Shown here: in pieces, positions 14,129 to 16,761 of the stretch | Numbering within the stretch: position 1 is the stretch's first letter | How the letters are laid out: each line of letters opens with the position of its first letter | From: Nitrospira sp. UBA2083 | Lineage (GTDB): Bacteria; Nitrospirota; Nitrospiria; Nitrospirales; Nitrospiraceae | DNA: 16,761 nt | Direction: 5' to 3' | NCBI GenBank assembly: GCA_002331625.1 | Contig: DCZN01000101.1 | Location: 394 to 17,154, forward strand | Program-made: the position numbers and the translations under genes | Notes under the pieces: model-generated | The model's input: the letters and a program-made list of their open reading frames with translations, nothing else | The model's database searches: none | What the model was told of the DNA's origin: nothing

Positions 14129-14833
14129 TCAGCTCAGCATTTCGTTCTGCGGAGAGGAGATGATGAGGAGGAGACATCCGTCGTCCGACGACGTGTCGTG
14201 ATGTTCGGTGCCGGCCTCGGCTCGATGATAGTCACCCATGAGTAACTCTTGGCCGCCGCACAAGCACCCACCTTCCAAGACGTAGAACTCTTCTGCCTCG
14301 GTATGCCGGTGCGGAGCGTACACCGAACCGGGCGCCATCCGTACGAGCGCAGTAGCTCGGCGTGAGACAGGATCAAAGTACAAAAGTTTGGCCGATACGC
14401 CGGCAGCCATCTCTTGCCACTCGCCTTCTGAGGCTTTGACAAAGGTGAGAGGCGGAACCGTCTGCCGAGATGGACGTGTCTCGCGGCGTACCCGATCAAG
14501 CAAGCGGTCACGAAGAGAAATCGGCGGGGCAAGCGGAGCGCCTGCAAAGGCTAAACGATTCGCCATCGTTTGAAATGTGTGTGCTTCGCGATCCGCCTCG
14601 CGTGCGATAGAGGCAATCACCCGCCCACGGAGGGCGGCACGTGGCCCAATCGCCGGTACGCCGAAGCCCAATTGCTCAACCACAGCTTGAAAGGTTCTTG
14701 TGGTGGCTCCAAGGCCGTTCTTGGACAAGGCCACTCGCTTTTCAAAGACGGCCTGGTCATCGGCAGGCAGGATGCCTAAGGCATAGGCGGCTGCCTGTTC
14801 CTCCAGCTCTTGCGGAAGCGGGAGATCGCTCAT
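14129..14833 (-). CDS. ChrR-like anti-sigma factor with C-terminal cupin
   Basis: The 234-residue protein should bind and silence the ECF sigma factor whose gene overlaps its own by 4 nt (14830-14833). The N-terminal region carries the anti-sigma look EEQAAAYALGILPADDQAVF (residues 11-30), but lacks the His/Cys zinc ligands of Rhodobacter ChrR. Residues 48-79 and 87-118 are gap-free internal repeats (FQ...L.F......P...LR.R......RE, 11 of 32 identical). The C-terminal cupin has GSVYAPHRHTEAEEFYVLEG, the HxH-plus-Glu metal site, followed by a second cupin half with AGTEHHDTS. In ChrR the cupin controls the response to oxidative signals, so a comparable sensing role is inferred; the missing zinc finger means sigma binding must differ. 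Confidence 0.85.
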   Translation of the reverse strand: MSDLPLPQELEEQAAAYALGILPADDQAVFEKRVALSKNGLGATTRTFQAVVEQLGFGVPAIGPRAALRGRVIASIAREADREAHTFQTMANRLAFAGAPLAPPISLRDRLLDRVRRETRPSRQTVPPLTFVKASEGEWQEMAAGVSAKLLYFDPVSRRATALVRMAPGSVYAPHRHTEAEEFYVLEGGCLCGGQELLMGDYHRAEAGTEHHDTSSDDGCLLLIISSPQNEMLS

Positions 14834-15429
14834 GAGACCAACTCTTCCTTCTGCGGAGCCAAGACTTCGCGCAATTTGATCATGCCGAGCCGCATCCTGG
14901 TCTTGACGGTGCCTAATGGGAGTTTGAGCTTGTCAGCGATTTCACTTTGACTCAAGCCGTAGAAATAGCCTAACACAATCGCTTCTCGTTGTTCCGATGA
15001 CAGTAGGGAGAGCGCCGCACGAACATGCTGCTGGCGCTGTTGTTCCTCGATTTCCTGTTCAGGAGTAGGCCCTTCACTGGAGAAGAACGAGGCCACATCC
15101 AGGTCCTCGAGCTTGCCCCGCTCGGCCAGACCGGCACGGAAGCGATCGATCGCTCTCGTGCGGGCCAACATCATGAGCCACCCACCCGGCGTACCTCTCG
15201 TTTCGTCGAAGGTGTGGGCTTGCCGCCAGACTTGCGTATACACGTCCAATGTCACTTCTTCCGCCGCTTCACGATTGCCAAGGATCTTGAAAATGAGGCC
15301 GTAAACTTGAGGGCTCGTGCGGTCGTACAACGTCGCCAGCGCCACTTGATCACCCTGTGCGGTTTGAGTGATGAGCTGTCTCCATTCCGCTTCTTGTGTC
15401 TGGGTTGTGTTCTGCATGGGCACCATCAT
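14830..15429 (-). CDS. ECF-family RNA polymerase sigma factor
   Basis: The 199-residue protein has only regions 2 and 4, as in extracytoplasmic-function sigma factors. Region 2 contains LGNREAAEEVTLDVYTQVWR and WLMMLARTRAIDRFR, giving core binding and -10 recognition. A short acidic linker (SSEGPTPEQEIEEQQR) follows, then region 4 with LSSEQREAIVLGYFYGLSQS and the helix-turn-helix KLKLPLGTVKTRMRLGM for -35 recognition. The sequence resembles SigK-like ECF factors paired with ChrR/RskA-type inhibitors. I chose the ATG at 15429: GAGGGAG sits 5 nt upstream, while the upstream ATG at 15483 would add 18 residues outside the family pattern. It is the first gene of a two-gene operon with the cupin anti-sigma factor, which implies cotranscription and feedback. 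Confidence 0.92.
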   Translation of the reverse strand: MMVPMQNTTQTQEAEWRQLITQTAQGDQVALATLYDRTSPQVYGLIFKILGNREAAEEVTLDVYTQVWRQAHTFDETRGTPGGWLMMLARTRAIDRFRAGLAERGKLEDLDVASFFSSEGPTPEQEIEEQQRQQHVRAALSLLSSEQREAIVLGYFYGLSQSEIADKLKLPLGTVKTRMRLGMIKLREVLAPQKEELVS

Positions 15430-15500
15430 AGCTACTCCCTCGTGGGGCAGAGGACTACGAGGAAGTAGATTGATACGTAACAAGAGGTTCTGACGGGCGG

Positions 15501-15530
15501 ACTATAGCACCAGAGTAGGTAGCCCGACAA
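15501..15530 (-). promoter_or_regulatory. Sigma70-like promoter of the ECF sigma/anti-sigma operon
   Basis: On the minus strand TTGTCG (15525-15530) and TATAGT (15501-15506) are 18 nt apart, matching consensus at 4/6 and 5/6 positions. Transcription would start near 15494, about 65 nt before the ATG at 15429. This suggests basal housekeeping expression; no second, autoregulated ECF-type promoter is evident to me. Confidence 0.45.
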
Positions 15531-15601
15531 GCGATGGTGGGTGTTTGTTAGGAAAAATAGATTAGGCGACGACGAGCTGCGAGGAGAGGAACGTTAGACA
15601 T

Positions 15602-15640
15602 CAGGGCAATGTCAGGTATATCCCGATTGAAGGGGAATAG
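15602..15640 (+). pseudogene. Remnant of a second degP-like 3' end
   Basis: These 39 nt read QGNVRYIPIEGE-stop and align without gaps to the last 13 codons of the protease gene (14058-14096, QGNVMYIPIQGE-stop), with 32 of 39 bases identical. Several differences are silent third-position changes (AAC/AAT, GTG/GTC, TAC/TAT), as expected of a paralogue that diverged while still coding. Similarity stops abruptly upstream of 15602, so the rest of the copy is gone. It has the same orientation as degP and lies on the far side of the sigma/anti-sigma operon. Confidence 0.65.
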
Positions 15641-15654
15641 GGGGAAGACGGGGT

Positions 15655-15804
15655 ATGTGTAGCAGGGCAGAGTCTGCGAGATTTGAAGCCTCCTCACAGC
15701 CAGCGACTATGGTGCCTGATAGTACCTCATCGTTTCAATCTCAATCACTTACAGAGGAGTCAGAGGCAGACCAAGAACCGATGAAACCACGTCGGACACG
15801 ATAG
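15655..15804 (+). other. Unexplained 15641-15860 spacer with a 49-residue Ser/Glu-rich frame
   Basis: The interval between the degP remnant and the hypothetical gene at 15861 holds no recognised gene. The most coherent frame runs from the ATG at 15655 to the TAG at 15802-15804. Its product, 49 residues, is rich in Ser, Glu and Gln and ends EPMKPRRTR, which looks like the disordered tail of a larger protein. No ribosome binding site is convincing. A direct repeat GCCACAG-TTTA-GCCACAG follows the stop. It could be a decayed gene end, next to the degP scar, or chance. Confidence 0.2.
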
Positions 15805-15860
15805 TTCTGCCACAGTTTAGCCACAGCTGGCACGGAAAGGAATAGGCGGCGCAAGTCGCA

Positions 15861-16682
15861 TTAAGGCTTCTCGGAAGGCGAAGTTCCCTGGCGATCACGA
15901 GATGGCGGATTTTGATACATCTCATTTCGTCCCGACTGGCTGTCGAACTGCACAAGCCATGAGCGAAGTTCTTGGAACAAGTCTTCATCACCGAACGCCT
16001 TAGCTACCAAGCTGAATGAAGTGATGGTGCGAAAGAAATAATTGTAGAGGTCATAGCGATGACTTTCATGCCTTGGGGTTCCTGCCATGCCATGGATTTG
16101 GAATCGTGGCGGGTAGCCTCCAAACATGTCCATGATATGCGGGGAAGCGCCGTGAATGAATCCAGAATTGGCACTATAAACCGTGTGGTACGCGGTCACG
16201 GCAGAACTGTGGTCCGTACTTGCTTCTTGATCAAGTCGAGCGAGATAGGCCCGAATTTTTTTGCGTGGCACCGTTGGACGATCAAGTAAAGGTTTTTCTG
16301 CTATAGGATCGAACTCTTCCTTGTAGAAGGCATCGAGATACTTTTGATGAAGTGGTGTTATCTCATTTTTGATGACCGCAAAAGCTAGAAACGAGATGTC
16401 TTGGTGAAATTCGTCAAGCATTCGCTGAATAGAACTCTGTTCTTGAACCAATCCGTTATCACAAAGAAGTCTGGCGGCATGAAGACCCGACATGACGCGG
16501 GCAAGTTTTTGAATCATTGCTTGGTGAATTGTCCTCTCCTTGTATCGAAAGACCCAGGAATCTCCATGCGGCATCTTTCGGGGAAGAGGCACCTTTATCT
16601 CAAGCTTTTGGAATGCTTCGTCTAACCGGCGAAGCGTTTCATCATAGAGCGCATCCATAGGTAGGCGGCGAGATATTATCAT
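15861..16682 (-). CDS. Hypothetical cytoplasmic protein, helical, DUF5677-like appearance
   Basis: The 273-residue product has no signal peptide or membrane helix and is predicted mainly alpha-helical (MDALYDETLRRLDEAFQKLE at residues 9-28, then RTIHQAMIQKLARVMSGLHA). A conserved-looking core YSANSGFIHGASPHIMDMFG (about residues 170-189) resembles the Ser/His-containing core of DUF5677-type or HEPN-like proteins, but I cannot place it firmly and no R-x4-6-H HEPN motif is seen. The C-terminus is a polar, Arg/Ser-rich tail. Starts at 16682 or at Met9 (16658) are both possible; neither has a clear Shine-Dalgarno. It is oriented like the sigma operon but separated from it by about 430 nt, so it is probably independent. 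Its base composition is a little more AT-rich than the pump genes, which may mark an accessory gene. Confidence 0.7.
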   Translation of the reverse strand: MIISRRLPMDALYDETLRRLDEAFQKLEIKVPLPRKMPHGDSWVFRYKERTIHQAMIQKLARVMSGLHAARLLCDNGLVQEQSSIQRMLDEFHQDISFLAFAVIKNEITPLHQKYLDAFYKEEFDPIAEKPLLDRPTVPRKKIRAYLARLDQEASTDHSSAVTAYHTVYSANSGFIHGASPHIMDMFGGYPPRFQIHGMAGTPRHESHRYDLYNYFFRTITSFSLVAKAFGDEDLFQELRSWLVQFDSQSGRNEMYQNPPSRDRQGTSPSEKP

Positions 16683-16761
16683 GCTTAATGGCCGTCAGCG
16701 CATTGCATATTCGCGGCCTCTGACACACTTCATTCTTTGGGGCTGATGTAGCTACGCCGTG

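Overview
The window looks like chromosomal DNA of a Gram-negative bacterium with a heavy load of metal-export systems. The gene content (two HME-RND efflux clusters, GTG starts, 4-nt stop/start overlaps, small Cys/Met- or His-rich secreted proteins ahead of the pumps, an ECF sigma factor with a cupin anti-sigma factor) would fit a Nitrospira-like (Nitrospirota) genome. That placement is inference from style, not proof. I see no tRNA, rRNA, insertion sequence or CRISPR array.

Left part (1-3850, all minus strand): a copper/silver-type tripartite efflux operon read right to left. The order is a small secreted Cys/Met protein (3488-3850), a TolC/CusC-like outer-membrane channel (2094-3398), a CusB-like adaptor (856-2097) and a CusA-like pump whose C-terminal three quarters lie beyond the left edge (1-773). 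The leader between the small gene and the channel gene holds a perfect 10-bp inverted repeat. Its downstream arm is the channel gene's Shine-Dalgarno sequence and its upstream arm starts 4 nt after the small gene's stop codon, an arrangement that predicts translational coupling. A palindromic repeat element separates cusB and cusA.

Middle (3851-10897): a promoter-like spacer, a minus-strand MFS exporter, and a divergent plus-strand operon. That operon has a small His-rich secreted protein (5607-6062), an MFP lipoprotein (6141-7361) and a complete CzcA/CusA-family RND pump of 1051 aa (7358-10513) with mixed substrate signatures. A ynfA gene follows (10568-10897), intact except for one in-frame TGA where relatives carry tryptophan. 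No outer-membrane channel accompanies the second pump here, so it may share the TolC-like protein of the first operon or use one encoded elsewhere.

Right part (10971-16682): two adjacent minus-strand secreted proteins, the first with a laminin-G/DUF1080-like look and the second unrecognised; a plus-strand DegP/HtrA periplasmic protease; a minus-strand ECF sigma factor/ChrR-like cupin anti-sigma pair with its own sigma70-like promoter; and a minus-strand hypothetical protein. The sigma/anti-sigma pair sits between the real degP 3' end and a 39-bp diverged copy of that same 3' end, which points to an old duplication or rearrangement. The common theme is cell-envelope defence: metal export from the periplasm, periplasmic protein quality control and a stress-type sigma switch.
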